Shown: positions 26,765 to 38,018, numbered from the stretch's first letter. The stretch: 64,000 nucleotides of DNA from Anaerostipes sp. MSJ-23 (GCF_018918155.1 NZ_JAHLPY010000001.1:1-64000), one strand, 5' to 3'. Notes: generated by a model from the sequence alone, not told the origin. Numbers and translations: made by a program.

Positions 26765-27064
26765 TTATTTCTTTACTTTTGGAAGTTCAATTCTTTTATG
26801 ATTTTTTGATTCCTTATATAATACAATTTTTTTGCCAATCACCTGTACAACCTGTGATCTTGTTCTTTCTGCCAGTACTTCTGCCAACTGTTTTGGATCA
26901 TCCATACAGTTTTGCAAAACTCCTACTTTGATCAGCTCTCTGGCTTCCAAAGCATCTCTGACTCCTGCGATCAGCTCTGGAGAAAGACTTCCTTTTCCGA
27001 TATTAAAGATCGGGTCAATCTTCATCGCCAAACTTTTTAAATATGCTCTTTGTTTGCTTGTCAT
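26765..27064 (-). CDS. yhbY: YhbY-type RNA-binding protein (CRM domain)
   Basis: A 99-residue single-domain CRM protein. It begins TSKQRAYLKSLAMKIDPIF and has the GxxG-like block FNIGKGSLSPELIAGVRDAL. YhbY homologues associate with pre-50S ribosomal particles. It lies between obgE and nadD in the usual ribosome-assembly gene order. Confidence 0.93.
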   Translation of the reverse strand: MTSKQRAYLKSLAMKIDPIFNIGKGSLSPELIAGVRDALEARELIKVGVLQNCMDDPKQLAEVLAERTRSQVVQVIGKKIVLYKESKNHKRIELPKVKK

Positions 27065-27082
27065 CTGTTCTCTCCCTTATTT

Positions 27083-28739
<1,657 letters not shown>

Positions 28740-28743
28740 TTTG

Positions 28744-29070
28744 TTACACCTCCTCAAAAATTACATCTAGATACTGTCCATGATCTTCCTCAATACTTGT
28801 AAGACCAAGGATCAGTGATTTCAATAACAAACTTCCCTCATTGGAAAGTTCTTCCGTAAATATCACGTTGATTTTCGCATTCTGCTGGTCAACATCTACC
28901 TGATAGTGATCATCAGTAAACTCTTCCAGAGAATTCACGAAATTGATTACCAATGCAGATACTGCAGAACAGACAATATCCTGTCCTTCTTCCGCATATC
29001 CTGCATGGTCACTGGAATCAAATCCCTGAAAGGACCCGTCTTCCCTTTGATAGAACGTTATCTTTGTCAT
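28744..29070 (-). CDS. prp: cysteine protease Prp, processing bL27
   Basis: A 108-residue protein of the YsxB family. The catalytic pair is His22 and Cys34 in the block [20 protein letters not shown], exactly as in Prp, which removes the N-terminal extension of bL27. It sits between rplU and rpmA, the conserved Firmicute location. GGAG precedes the ATG. The catalytic residues and the matching cleavage site in rpmA indicate a working system. Confidence 0.94.
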   Translation of the reverse strand: MTKITFYQREDGSFQGFDSSDHAGYAEEGQDIVCSAVSALVINFVNSLEEFTDDHYQVDVDQQNAKINVIFTEELSNEGSLLLKSLILGLTSIEEDHGQYLDVIFEEV

Positions 29071-29087
29071 AACTCTATCTCCGAATA

Positions 29088-29396
29088 TTATCCAACGATA
29101 CTATCGATTTTAACCTGTGTAAATAACTGTCTATGTCCGTTTTTCTTATGGTATCCAGTTTTTCTCTTATATTTGTAAACGATAACTTTTTTTGCTTTTC
29201 CTTCGCTTACAACTGAAGCTTCAACTTTCGCACCATCAACGGTAGGTGTTCCAACTTTCACAGTATCTCCACCAACTAAAAGTACATCATCAAATGTTAC
29301 TTTAGCTCCTACTTCAGCGTCAAGTTTTTCAACTTTGATTACGTCGCCTTCGCTTACTTTATACTGTTTTCCACCTGTTGCGATAATTGCGTACAT
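29088..29396 (-). CDS. rplU: 50S ribosomal protein bL21
   Basis: A 102-residue ribosomal protein that binds 23S rRNA. It starts [20 protein letters not shown] and ends with the conserved [25 protein letters not shown] lies seven bases before the ATG at 29396; the frame runs to 29417. It is the first gene of the ribosomal protein operon and is preceded by a leader of about 70 bases likely to be the bL21 leader RNA. Confidence 0.96.
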   Translation of the reverse strand: MYAIIATGGKQYKVSEGDVIKVEKLDAEVGAKVTFDDVLLVGGDTVKVGTPTVDGAKVEASVVSEGKAKKVIVYKYKRKTGYHKKNGHRQLFTQVKIDSIVG

Positions 29397-29468
29397 TACG
29401 GCACCTCCTATTATCAATCTCGCCAGCTTTGGTGATTTTTCATACTTATACCTCGCTGTGCGGCATAC
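29397..29468 (-). ncRNA. likely ribosomal protein L21 leader RNA
   Basis: The short leader between the rplU promoter and start codon contains TATGCCGCACAGCGAGGTAT, a block I recognise from Firmicute L21 leaders. The protein is thought to bind this RNA to control its own operon. Boundaries are taken from the promoter position; the fold was not computed. Confidence 0.55.
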
Positions 29469-29474
29469 TATGAT

Positions 29475-29503
29475 ATAATAACAGTTGTTTTATAAATTGT
29501 CAA
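29475..29503 (-). promoter_or_regulatory. promoter of the rplU-prp-rpmA operon
   Basis: Minus-strand consensus TTGACA (29498-29503) and TATTAT (29475-29480) are 17 bases apart. The -35 box lies within the last codons of the upstream RNase G/E gene. Confidence 0.8.
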
Positions 29504-30623
29504 GGCTTATTTGACAATTTATTGGATTTCTTTCTCTTTTTCGTGTAATTTCCATTAATCCTAATTTCGTAATATCCACTGCAACCGCTTTTTTCGAATC
29601 TTTATTTAAATATTGCTGCATTTCCTGAAGAAGCATTTCCTGATCTTCCTTTGATGTCATATCAATAAAATCTACAAGAATAATTCCTGATAAATTTCGA
29701 AGTCGAATTTGTCGTGCAATCTCTCTGGCAGCTTCGAAATTTGTTTTTCGAATATGAGTTTCTTTTTTCTCTTTCCCGATTGATTTTCCCGTATTTACAT
29801 CAATTACAGCCATAGCCTCTGTCTGCTCCACATATAAAAATCCTCCGGATTTCATCCATACCTTTTTGCTAAGAGCCTCTTTCAAATAGTGTAGGACTCG
29901 GTAACGGCGATCAATGTCTCCTGCTTGTTCAGACAAACGTTCCACAAAATAACCATCCATTTCAAATTCATGTGCAACCTCTTCCTGATCCGTAATAACT
30001 TTTTCTACCTGCTTAGCATCAAGTCCAAAAGAAAGTATTTTTTTTAAATCCTGGTTTGTTCCAAGCATCTGAAGAGGTGTTCGATACGCACCTTTTTTTA
30101 AAATTTGCTCATATTTTTCTGCAAGCATCTTTGCCTCTGCAACAACATCCTCTTTTTTTGCTGTAGCGGCACTTGTTCTTAAAATAAATCCATAATTTTG
30201 TGTTATAAGCGGTTGTGTAAGACTTTTCAATTCTTGACGCTGTTCTTTTTGTTGAATTTTATTAGAAATTCCAATCGAAGTTTTATCACTCGTCAAAACA
30301 AGATACTTTCCCGTCAACTCAATCTGTTGGGTTAACATCGCCTTCTTTTCTCTTGTTGCCTCTTTTTTTACCTGAACAATAATTTCCTGTCCAATGACAA
30401 GATTCTTTTTCCGTATCGGAAGAAATCCAATGACCCCCTTCTGAAATTCCACAAAGGCACCATTAATATTTTTCACAATATTTTTTACAATGCCAAGATA
30501 AATATTTCCAACTGCATCTTCCCTGTCTATACGATTGCATACAAACTCTACTATTGTTGCATTTTGCATCCAGGCACTGACCATATGCTCTTTCACTTTT
30601 GTAATTACAATCTGCTGTGACAT
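29490..30623 (-). CDS. ribonuclease G/E family protein, short form
   Basis: A 377-residue endoribonuclease-type protein. It has an N-terminal S1-like RNA-binding region (AVGNIYLGIVKNIVKNINGAF, about residues 35-55) and the catalytic domain with metal ligands in AVIDVNTGKSIG and GIILVDFIDM. It ends soon after KLGLMEITRKRERNP. It lacks the CPxCxG zinc-link found in E. coli RNase E and G, so oligomer assembly may differ. The ATG at 30623 has GGAAGGG upstream, formed by the last codons of fabV. The rplU promoter overlaps its 3' end. Confidence 0.88.
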   Translation of the reverse strand: MSQQIVITKVKEHMVSAWMQNATIVEFVCNRIDREDAVGNIYLGIVKNIVKNINGAFVEFQKGVIGFLPIRKKNLVIGQEIIVQVKKEATREKKAMLTQQIELTGKYLVLTSDKTSIGISNKIQQKEQRQELKSLTQPLITQNYGFILRTSAATAKKEDVVAEAKMLAEKYEQILKKGAYRTPLQMLGTNQDLKKILSFGLDAKQVEKVITDQEEVAHEFEMDGYFVERLSEQAGDIDRRYRVLHYLKEALSKKVWMKSGGFLYVEQTEAMAVIDVNTGKSIGKEKKETHIRKTNFEAAREIARQIRLRNLSGIILVDFIDMTSKEDQEMLLQEMQQYLNKDSKKAVAVDITKLGLMEITRKRERNPINCQISLDNL

Positions 30624-30629
30624 CAAATG

Positions 30630-31820
30630 TTACCCTTCCATACTAGAAATCGATACGACTGGATCCACATCCGCCTCATAATCAACACCTTCTTCACCGA
30701 ATCCGAACATGTGATAAAAATCTTCCCAATAACCTTCAATATCACCAAGCTCTTTGATATTATCCGTATCTACCAATTCCCAACGTCTTTTTACTTCTGT
30801 CTGTACATCTTTGGATAATTCTAAATCATCTAAACGAATCCATCCATGTTCATCAACCTCTGGTTGATCCAAAAGCTGTTTTTGTAAAAACAGTCGATCA
30901 ATCTGCTCAATACACCCTTCATGTACCTTCTTTTCTTTCATCACTTTATAAAGAATTGCCATATATAAAGGCACAATCGGAATTGCAGCACTTGCCTGTG
31001 TTACCAGCCCTTTGTTCACAGAAATATAAGCGTGCACTCCTTTTTCTTTCATTTCCTCTGTAATTTCCTGTGCTGTCTTATGAAGATCTTTCTTGGCTGC
31101 ACCTATCGTTCCTTCAAAATAGATCGGATATGTAAGTTCTGATCCAATATAAGAATACGCAACTGTCACTGTATTTTCTTCCAAAACATCAGCTTTACTT
31201 AACGCTTCCATCCATAATTTCCAGTCTTCTCCACCCATAACCTTTACAGTATCATGAATTTCTTCTTTCGTTGCTGCAGGGATTGTCTTTGTTCCTACGG
31301 TATTATCTTTTAGGTTAAGATTCTTGTTTGTAAACTCTTCTCCTGTTGTTTTAAGGACCGAACGATAAGTTACCTCATCGGGTGCCGTTCTTCTTGGAGC
31401 TGCCAGACTATATATCACCAAATCCACTTTTCCAAAATCTTTGCGAATCATTTCAATTGTCTGGTCTTTTACTTCCTGAGAAAAAGCATCTCCATTAATT
31501 GTCTTTGCATAAAGATTTTCTTCTTTTGCAAATTTCTCAAACGCAGCTGTATTATACCACCCTGGTGTTGCAGTTCTTTTCCCTTTTGCCGGCTTTTCAA
31601 ACATAATTCCAATCGTATCTGCATGACAGCCAAACGCAGCCACAATTCTGGAAGCCAATCCATATCCGGTAGAACATCCAATCACTAATACTTTTTTTGC
31701 CTGTCCTGGGATTTCTCCTTTAGAGCGAACATATGCAATCTGATTGGATACATTCTTTTTACATCCCTCCGGATGAGCTGTTAAGCATAAAAAATCTTTT
31801 ACTTTTGGAGCTATGATCAT
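30630..31820 (-). CDS. fabV: trans-2-enoyl-CoA/ACP reductase, FabV type
   Basis: A 396-residue NADH-dependent enoyl reductase of the FabV/TER family. The nucleotide-binding block is VIGCSTGYGLASRI (about residues 46-59). The family active site Y-X8-K is YFEGTIGAAK (about 235-245). The N-terminal IIAPKVKDFLCLTAHPEGC and a C-terminal FAD-like NADH motif region are typical. It could complete fatty acid synthesis or reduce crotonyl-CoA without electron bifurcation; which one cannot be told from sequence. It has its own consensus promoter. Confidence 0.93.
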   Translation of the reverse strand: MIIAPKVKDFLCLTAHPEGCKKNVSNQIAYVRSKGEIPGQAKKVLVIGCSTGYGLASRIVAAFGCHADTIGIMFEKPAKGKRTATPGWYNTAAFEKFAKEENLYAKTINGDAFSQEVKDQTIEMIRKDFGKVDLVIYSLAAPRRTAPDEVTYRSVLKTTGEEFTNKNLNLKDNTVGTKTIPAATKEEIHDTVKVMGGEDWKLWMEALSKADVLEENTVTVAYSYIGSELTYPIYFEGTIGAAKKDLHKTAQEITEEMKEKGVHAYISVNKGLVTQASAAIPIVPLYMAILYKVMKEKKVHEGCIEQIDRLFLQKQLLDQPEVDEHGWIRLDDLELSKDVQTEVKRRWELVDTDNIKELGDIEGYWEDFYHMFGFGEEGVDYEADVDPVVSISSMEG

Positions 31821-31891
31821 AATCTTCTTCCTTTCAAACTAAACTTCACTACCCGTTTGGCAATTATTTTTATTATCAAACGATTCCATTA

Positions 31892-31921
31892 ATTATAATA
31901 TGTTTTTCTTAACCCTGTCAA
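31892..31921 (-). promoter_or_regulatory. fabV promoter
   Basis: Minus-strand TTGACA (31916-31921) and TATAAT (31892-31897) are 18 bases apart. The -35 box lies just beyond the U-run of the preceding terminator. Confidence 0.75.
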
Positions 31922-31923
31922 AC

Positions 31924-31959
31924 AAAAAAACAGGATATTCCGCATTCGGAATATCCTGT
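31924..31959 (-). terminator. terminator of the NlpC/P60 gene
   Basis: ACAGGATATTCCG and CGGAATATCCTGT are exact complements around a four-base loop, followed on the minus strand by a run of seven T. Confidence 0.92.
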
Positions 31960-31974
31960 GATTTCATGAATTTC

Positions 31975-32436
31975 TTATTTTACAAGTCTTCTGATCGCTA
32001 CAATTTTTCTGTATCCTGCATTGTTAGAAATTTTAATTCCACCTTTTGGATAAGGTGCTGAGTTACTTGCATGTACAATCTTATTTCCACCCATGTATAA
32101 AGCTACATGTCCATCATAACAAATCAGGTCTCCGGCTTTTGCATTTTTTAAACCGTTTACTCTTGTTCCAACACTTCTCTGTCCGCTTGAAGAATGAGGA
32201 ATGCTTTTCCCAAACTTTCTGTAAACTGACATTGTGAATCCAGAACAATCTGTTCCATTTGTAAGGCTTGTTCCACCCCATTTATATTTATTTCCAACAA
32301 ACTGTTTTGCATAACTTACAACCTGTTCTCCTGTGGTTGCTGCCTGTGCCTCTTTTTCTTTATTATGTACGGTAAATGTTAAAGCGCTAACTGCCAGTGT
32401 AAATACTACTAATGTTTTTGCTAATAAACGTTTCAT
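31975..32436 (-). CDS. secreted NlpC/P60 family peptidoglycan hydrolase
   Basis: A 153-residue protein with a signal peptide (hydrophobic 5-20, cleavage near EAQAA) and a single NlpC/P60 domain. Such enzymes cut D-gamma-glutamyl-meso-diaminopimelate bonds in cell wall peptides. The catalytic Cys is in GTDCSGFTMSVY, the His in DGHVALYMGG and the third residue in IVHASNS. No binding domain is attached, so it is a minimal catalytic form. It has its own promoter and terminator. Confidence 0.93.
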   Translation of the reverse strand: MKRLLAKTLVVFTLAVSALTFTVHNKEKEAQAATTGEQVVSYAKQFVGNKYKWGGTSLTNGTDCSGFTMSVYRKFGKSIPHSSSGQRSVGTRVNGLKNAKAGDLICYDGHVALYMGGNKIVHASNSAPYPKGGIKISNNAGYRKIVAIRRLVK

Positions 32437-32499
32437 TCTTATCTCCCTAATAATTATTTCTTTTATATTTCATCTTTAATTCTGTCTTTTTTATTTCAT

Positions 32500-32515
32500 T
32501 TGTTGCTTTCAACAA
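32500..32515 (-). promoter_or_regulatory. small hairpin at the 5' end of the NlpC/P60 mRNA
   Basis: TTGTTG and CAACAA are exact complements around four bases, located within about 20 bases downstream of the -10 box. It could be an operator or a 5' stabilising stem. Confidence 0.4.
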
Positions 32516-32520
32516 TTCAT

Positions 32521-32549
32521 ATACTACATGAAACAGAAACAATTGTCAA
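32521..32549 (-). promoter_or_regulatory. promoter of the NlpC/P60 gene
   Basis: Minus-strand TTGACA (32544-32549) and TAGTAT (32521-32526) are 17 bases apart, about 85 bases before the start codon. Confidence 0.75.
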
Positions 32550-32594
32550 GAGTTTTTTAAGATTTTTTCACTTTATGTAATATTTTCGTAACAT

Positions 32595-34616
32595 TTAAGA
32601 TTTTTTCTTTAATAAATCAAGATATCTTTTTACTGCAAAAACCTCTTGTTTTGTCATTTCATGTGGGCTATACCTCGCTTTATCAATGACTTTTGACACA
32701 AAAATTTCCACAGATCCCACATTTTCATGGTTTTTTTGAAGCTGTTTCTCAATTTTTTGTGCATACCACAAAATTTTTTCCCGATTAGACATTCTTTTCC
32801 ATTGTTGTTTTTTTTGTAACATTTTCGTAAAAATCCAAATAGAAAAACCGAGAAAAAGTATCAACATAATTGTTACAAATTTCTTTACATTTATTACAAT
32901 TTGTTTTTTACGACTTAAAACTTCTTTTCTTTGATTTCTCTTCTGAATCTTATGATAAAATTTTTTTCCTGTATCATTCCCTGTGGTATCTATTGGTATC
33001 CACCCTGTATTTTCTAAATAAATTTCTGCCCAGGCATGTACATTATAATCCGTAACATCTGCCCGTGTCCCTTGAAATTCATTTTCAGAAATTTTATATC
33101 CTTCTACATACCTTGCTGGAACTCCTGCCATGCGAAGCATCATAACGGTTAAAGAAGCGTATTGCGTACAAAATCCCTTTTTACTTTTCCCATAAAAATA
33201 TAAAATTGGATCCATCCCTTTTGGAGTTCCTCCAGGTTGATATGTATAATGATAATGTGTTTTTATGTATTTTTTCACCCAGTCAATTTTTTGTTCCAGC
33301 GTTTTTCCATTCAAACTCGTTTGGATTTCTTTTTCTAATTCTTTCTGAATATTTTTAGGGATAAAAAGATTATGTTCTTTTACATAAGTGTTATATTCTT
33401 TCATCGCCTTTAAATAATAATCTTTTGGACTTCCTTCTTCGATGCTTTTTTTCACTTTTTGTTTGATCTTTCCGTTAGCTTTTAATAAACGTTGTAAATT
33501 TTTTACTTCATAATACTGAACCCGATACTCCAAACGTCCCTTTTCCAAAACTACAGAACCATCTCCAGATACGATCCCTGCTATATTATTCAAATCTGCA
33601 AAATAAGGAACCGGAAGATATCCATATGTATCCTTTTTCTGTGGATACTCAATGATTACTTCTCTCTGGCGACTAAAGTTTTTTTTCTGAAATCCAAGTT
33701 CTGAAAAAGCAAACGGAAGTGCTGCAGACACTTCTCCTTTACATAAGTTTGTTTCCTTTTGTGTATTTTCCCATCTTCCATTACGATAATCACTGCTAAT
33801 ATATTCTCTTAAATAAAGTGTTTTTTTACTTTCTGTCGTAATAGAAAATAAGTGTTTTCCTGTTAACGATAAAACATTGATCTTTCCAATCTCCCCATTT
33901 CCAATTCCACCAACACCAGAAGTATTATTTTCTTTTCCCTGCATCAGTTTTTTCATAACAATCCATGCATTTTTCTTACACTCGGTTACATGCTGTAAAG
34001 CTGATTGATCATATAAAAACAATGCACTAGATGCAACTGCAAAAATCACAAAGAATATCCCTCCAAAATAATACCGCTGTTTTTTAAAAGAATAACATGC
34101 AAACCAAATACCAAGGAAAAAGAAAAAAGGCGATGTAATGCTATACGGAACAATCAATGCTAAAAAACTTTCCAATATTCCAGTAAATAAAAACAAAAAT
34201 AACAGATGATTTCGAAATAATGCGATCAAAAAACAAGCACATAAAAGGATAAAACAACCGGCAAGAAAACAATCCATCCTGCTTTGTTCCAAACGAACCG
34301 GAACATAATAATAAAACCCAAGCCCTGTATTTTGATTTAGCATGTCAATCATTTTATTACTGATCGTATAAAATCCATTGATGAATGCTACTCTTTTTAT
34401 AATTCCAAATACAATAAATATTGGAATTGAGAGAAAAATGGTCCATTTTGTACGCTCCATAAATGCACAATACAGCCATAAAATAATTCCTCCGGCCATC
34501 ACAAACATCCAATCATAGGATTGAATATAAAATCCTGCAAAGACACTATAAATCATCGTAGCAAAAACTAGGGCAAGCATCGTGTTTTGTATTTTTTTTC
34601 TTGTTGTTTCTTCCAT
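32595..34616 (-). CDS. membrane-bound transglutaminase-like protein
   Basis: A 673-residue protein with about six N-terminal membrane helices (to about residue 205), a large external region and a transglutaminase-like cysteine protease core. The triad is Cys483 in GFCTQYASLT, His527 in NVHAWAEIY and Asp543 in PIDTTG. A further membrane helix (about 580-598) and a cytoplasmic tail follow. Its start codon overlaps the stop of the DUF58 gene by one base (TAATG). The trio MoxR-DUF58-transglutaminase is common in bacteria; its substrate is not known. Confidence 0.88.
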   Translation of the reverse strand: MEETTRKKIQNTMLALVFATMIYSVFAGFYIQSYDWMFVMAGGIILWLYCAFMERTKWTIFLSIPIFIVFGIIKRVAFINGFYTISNKMIDMLNQNTGLGFYYYVPVRLEQSRMDCFLAGCFILLCACFLIALFRNHLLFLFLFTGILESFLALIVPYSITSPFFFFLGIWFACYSFKKQRYYFGGIFFVIFAVASSALFLYDQSALQHVTECKKNAWIVMKKLMQGKENNTSGVGGIGNGEIGKINVLSLTGKHLFSITTESKKTLYLREYISSDYRNGRWENTQKETNLCKGEVSAALPFAFSELGFQKKNFSRQREVIIEYPQKKDTYGYLPVPYFADLNNIAGIVSGDGSVVLEKGRLEYRVQYYEVKNLQRLLKANGKIKQKVKKSIEEGSPKDYYLKAMKEYNTYVKEHNLFIPKNIQKELEKEIQTSLNGKTLEQKIDWVKKYIKTHYHYTYQPGGTPKGMDPILYFYGKSKKGFCTQYASLTVMMLRMAGVPARYVEGYKISENEFQGTRADVTDYNVHAWAEIYLENTGWIPIDTTGNDTGKKFYHKIQKRNQRKEVLSRKKQIVINVKKFVTIMLILFLGFSIWIFTKMLQKKQQWKRMSNREKILWYAQKIEKQLQKNHENVGSVEIFVSKVIDKARYSPHEMTKQEVFAVKRYLDLLKKKS

Positions 34617-35557
34617 TATAACTCCATATCATACAATGCATCTTCTGCTGTCTTGTATTTCGAATCCAGATGAATCCAGATTACCTTCCGCTTTCCAAGT
34701 TCCGGGACATGTTCTAATGACTCTCGGAAAATAAAATAAAACAGCTCTTCATATTGTTCCATTGACTCAAGAAAATAGCTGCGATTTCCAAAATAAATTT
34801 CCTGTGAAATACCATGTTCTATAAAAAAGGCCGAAAGAGAATAAAATATCGAAAAATAATCTGAATATCGTTTAGGAGAAACACCATGAAGCGTTAAAGC
34901 GATCTTTTGTGGTGTTTTCTTTTCTTCCTCGTACTCTCTTACATATAGTTCTCTTTTCCCAGCGAAAATTTTCCAATGAATATTCGAAAGTCTATCTCCC
35001 GGTCGGTAAGATCGAATTCCATCATAGTCCGAAAAAAATCCTTGTGTTCTTTTTTTCAATTTTTCTTCCATAAATTCCAATGGATAACGTTTAGGAAGAA
35101 CGAGGATAGAGCCACATGCATTTAATTCAACCTTAGCTGTATAAACTCCCGTCACATCTTTCCATTTTAATGTTTTAAATTCAATTTCATAAAAATCACA
35201 AGCAAGCACTCCAAGTTTTAAAGAAATTTCCTCAGATGCCTTGCTTCCAACAAAAAATTTTACACTACACCGTTTCTTTTTTTTGCGAAGCCCTGCCTTT
35301 ACAAAATAAACAAGTTCTGCCTCCCTTTGGTTATAAAACGTTTTCCCTGAAAAATTTCCAAAAAACTCTGCCTTCTCGCCTTCTACAAAAATCTGTGTTC
35401 CTTCTTTAAAAGAAAATTTCATAACATTCCCATCTTTTTTTGAAAAATAAATAGAAAAAAAGAGAACTAGAAACAGGGATGTCACAAGACATCCCCCAAT
35501 CCAATTCCCATATATTATCCAATAAAAAATTGCAAACAATATCGTAAAAAGATACAT
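34616..35557 (-). CDS. DUF58 domain protein
   Basis: A 313-residue protein with two short hydrophobic segments at the N-terminus (residues 1-35) and a beta-rich middle region. The DUF58 signature GIRSYRPGDRLSNIHWKIFA lies near residues 187-206, followed by ELYVREYEEEKK. DUF58 proteins resemble von Willebrand type A folds and work with MoxR ATPases. It starts nine bases after moxR and overlaps the transglutaminase gene, indicating translational coupling. Confidence 0.88.
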   Translation of the reverse strand: MYLFTILFAIFYWIIYGNWIGGCLVTSLFLVLFFSIYFSKKDGNVMKFSFKEGTQIFVEGEKAEFFGNFSGKTFYNQREAELVYFVKAGLRKKKKRCSVKFFVGSKASEEISLKLGVLACDFYEIEFKTLKWKDVTGVYTAKVELNACGSILVLPKRYPLEFMEEKLKKRTQGFFSDYDGIRSYRPGDRLSNIHWKIFAGKRELYVREYEEEKKTPQKIALTLHGVSPKRYSDYFSIFYSLSAFFIEHGISQEIYFGNRSYFLESMEQYEELFYFIFRESLEHVPELGKRKVIWIHLDSKYKTAEDALYDMEL

Positions 35558-35566
35558 AAAATAACC

Positions 35567-36517
35567 TCATCGGTTTCCTTTTGGCAAAGGAGTCGCCTCT
35601 AAAATTTCTTTTAAGATTTCTTCTGCTGCTTTCTTTTGAATTTTTGCTTCTTTACTTAATAAAACTCTGTGCCCTGCAGTCACATAAAAAATATCTTTAA
35701 GATCTCCCGGCACGACATAGTCTCTATCACAAAGATAAGCATTTGCTTTTGCCATCTGAAGCATGGCAATTGTTCCTCTCGGGCTGATTCCAAACGCAAG
35801 AAATCTAGACTTTCTCGTTGCATTAGCAATCGATACGATGTAATTTAATACATCATCATGTACATAGACCAATGCCACTTCTCTCCGCATCAATCTCAAT
35901 TCTTCCATCGTTACCTTTTCTTCAATCTGATCAATGGAAAGATTCACTTGCTGTTGTTTTAGCATGGCAACTTCACTTTCCTGATCTGGATATCCAATGG
36001 ATGTACAAATCATAAAACGATCCAGCTGTGATTCCGGAAGAGACTGTGTTCCAATCGATCCCATAGGATTTTGCGTGGCAATAACCACATAAGGATCCGG
36101 AAGCATTCTTGTTTTTCCATCCGTTGTAATTTTTCCTTCTTCCATTGCTTCTAGAAGCGCTGCCTGTGTTTTTGGCGATGTACGATTAATTTCATCTGCT
36201 AACAAAAGATTGGTCATCGCCGCACCTTCCTGAAACTGAAATTCTCCTGTATCTGGCTGATAAACAGAAAAACCAACGATATCAGATGGCATAACATCCG
36301 GCGTAAACTGAATTCTCTTATACTGAAGATCTAAAACCTTTGAGAAGGCAAGGGCAAGTGTTGTCTTGCCGACTCCTGGAATATCTTCAATCAAAATATG
36401 TCCACCGGCAAGAATTGCTGTCATCATTTGTCTTATAACGCGATCCTTTCCTACCATGACTTTTTTAATTTCATCCATAGCTTCCTGAGCCTGACTGGAC
36501 GCAAATACTTCTTTCAT
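35567..36517 (-). CDS. MoxR family AAA+ ATPase
   Basis: A 316-residue ATPase of the MoxR class, thought to act as a chaperone that assembles or activates partner complexes. Walker A is DIPGVGKTTLA (about residues 40-50), Walker B is LLLADEINRTSP (about 105-117), and sensor-type TQNPMGSIGTQ follows. The C-terminal lid is complete. It lies six bases after nhaC and ahead of the DUF58 and transglutaminase genes, its usual partners. Confidence 0.92.
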   Translation of the reverse strand: MKEVFASSQAQEAMDEIKKVMVGKDRVIRQMMTAILAGGHILIEDIPGVGKTTLALAFSKVLDLQYKRIQFTPDVMPSDIVGFSVYQPDTGEFQFQEGAAMTNLLLADEINRTSPKTQAALLEAMEEGKITTDGKTRMLPDPYVVIATQNPMGSIGTQSLPESQLDRFMICTSIGYPDQESEVAMLKQQQVNLSIDQIEEKVTMEELRLMRREVALVYVHDDVLNYIVSIANATRKSRFLAFGISPRGTIAMLQMAKANAYLCDRDYVVPGDLKDIFYVTAGHRVLLSKEAKIQKKAAEEILKEILEATPLPKGNR

Positions 36518-36523
36518 TCGCTT

Positions 36524-38005
36524 TTATCCTCGCTTTGTCTTTGCCACAATCACTGCCATACATCCGATCAAAGCTGCAATCGCGAACCCAAAACCAATAT
36601 ATCCATTAAATGTCACTCCTGCTACAATATAGCCAACGATTGCACATCCCGCAACAAGGAAAGCATAAGGCATCTGTGTAGATACATGATCAATATGCTT
36701 ACACTGTGCTCCTGCAGAAGAAAGAATGGTCGTATCTGAAATCGGTGAAATATGATCTCCACAAACAGCTCCTGCAAGAATAGAACCAACACACACAGTC
36801 ATCATCATCAAATTTCCTCCAAGAATGGTTACTGAAATTGGAATCAAAATTCCAAAAGTTCCCCACGAAGTTCCTGTTGCAAAAGCAAGTCCAAGAGCAA
36901 CCAGGAAAAATACAACCGGCATAATTGCTACTGCCATTGTGCTTCCCCCAATGGCTGTTTTTACAAATCCTTGAATATTTAAATATTGTTCACTACAAAT
37001 TCCAGAAAGAGACCATGCTAAACATAAAATCATAATTGCAGAGGTCATTGCCTTAAATCCCTGCACAAAACTTCCGCAAAAATCAACAAATGCAATGACT
37101 TTTCTTGGAATATATAAAAGAAATGTAAAAATCAATGTGAGAAAAGATCCAAGGACAAGACTTCTTGCGCTGGAACAATTCGCAAATGCTTTTACAAGTG
37201 AAACTCCACGGAATGCTCCTCCTGTATAAAGCATAAATGTAATACAAGAACCGATCAAAAACAAAATTGGCAAAATCAAATCGATCACTTTTCCGTGTCC
37301 AACAATTGGAACTTCATCTTCTTTATCAATCTGCAGTTCTTCTTTTTCATGTGTTTCTTCATATTTTTTCATTTTTGAAAAATCAGTATCAACGATGATT
37401 AAAAATATAAGAAAAATCAATGTCATTAACGCATAAAAATTGAATGGAATAGCTTTCAAAAATAGAGAAAATCCATCAATATGTGACCCTTCTGGTAAAG
37501 AAGATCCAACAGCTGCTGCCCAACTTGAAATCGGTGCGATGATGCATACTGGAGCTGCCGTCGCATCAATAACATAGGCAAGCTTTGCTCTTGTAATTTT
37601 ATATTTATCTGTCACCGGCCTCATAACCGTTCCAACTGTCAGGCAATTAAAATAGTCATCTACAAAAATAACAACACCAAGGCATACCGTAGCAAATAAT
37701 GCCTGCCTTTTTGTTTTTATTGCTCTGGATGCCCATTTTCCATAGGCCCTGGAAGCCCCTGATTTTGTAATCAGGGCTACCAGGATTCCTAAAAGGACAA
37801 GAAATATCAAAATATCACAATTATCTCCGATTTTTTGCGACATAATCGTAAAAATCGTATCCATTGCTTTGATTGGATGAAAACTGTTAAACATCAGGGC
37901 ACCTGCAGCAATCCCTACCATCAATGATAAATAAACTTCTTTTGTGATTAATGCCAATATAATGGCGATTACTGGTGGCATAATTGCCCAAAATGTACCT
38001 GTCAT
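36524..38005 (-). CDS. NhaC-type Na+/H+ antiporter family permease
   Basis: A 493-residue membrane protein with about twelve helices of the NhaC family. The blocks VIFVDDYFNCLTVGTVMRP (about residues 110-128), AFATGTSWGTFGIL and GDHISPISDTTILSSAGAQC are characteristic. The family exchanges Na+ for H+, and some members move organic anions or amino acids. Placed directly after an aconitase-like hydratase (13-base gap), it might transport that enzyme's substrate; this is inference. Confidence 0.9.
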   Translation of the reverse strand: MTGTFWAIMPPVIAIILALITKEVYLSLMVGIAAGALMFNSFHPIKAMDTIFTIMSQKIGDNCDILIFLVLLGILVALITKSGASRAYGKWASRAIKTKRQALFATVCLGVVIFVDDYFNCLTVGTVMRPVTDKYKITRAKLAYVIDATAAPVCIIAPISSWAAAVGSSLPEGSHIDGFSLFLKAIPFNFYALMTLIFLIFLIIVDTDFSKMKKYEETHEKEELQIDKEDEVPIVGHGKVIDLILPILFLIGSCITFMLYTGGAFRGVSLVKAFANCSSARSLVLGSFLTLIFTFLLYIPRKVIAFVDFCGSFVQGFKAMTSAIMILCLAWSLSGICSEQYLNIQGFVKTAIGGSTMAVAIMPVVFFLVALGLAFATGTSWGTFGILIPISVTILGGNLMMMTVCVGSILAGAVCGDHISPISDTTILSSAGAQCKHIDHVSTQMPYAFLVAGCAIVGYIVAGVTFNGYIGFGFAIAALIGCMAVIVAKTKRG

Positions 38006-38018
38006 TTGTAATTACTCC

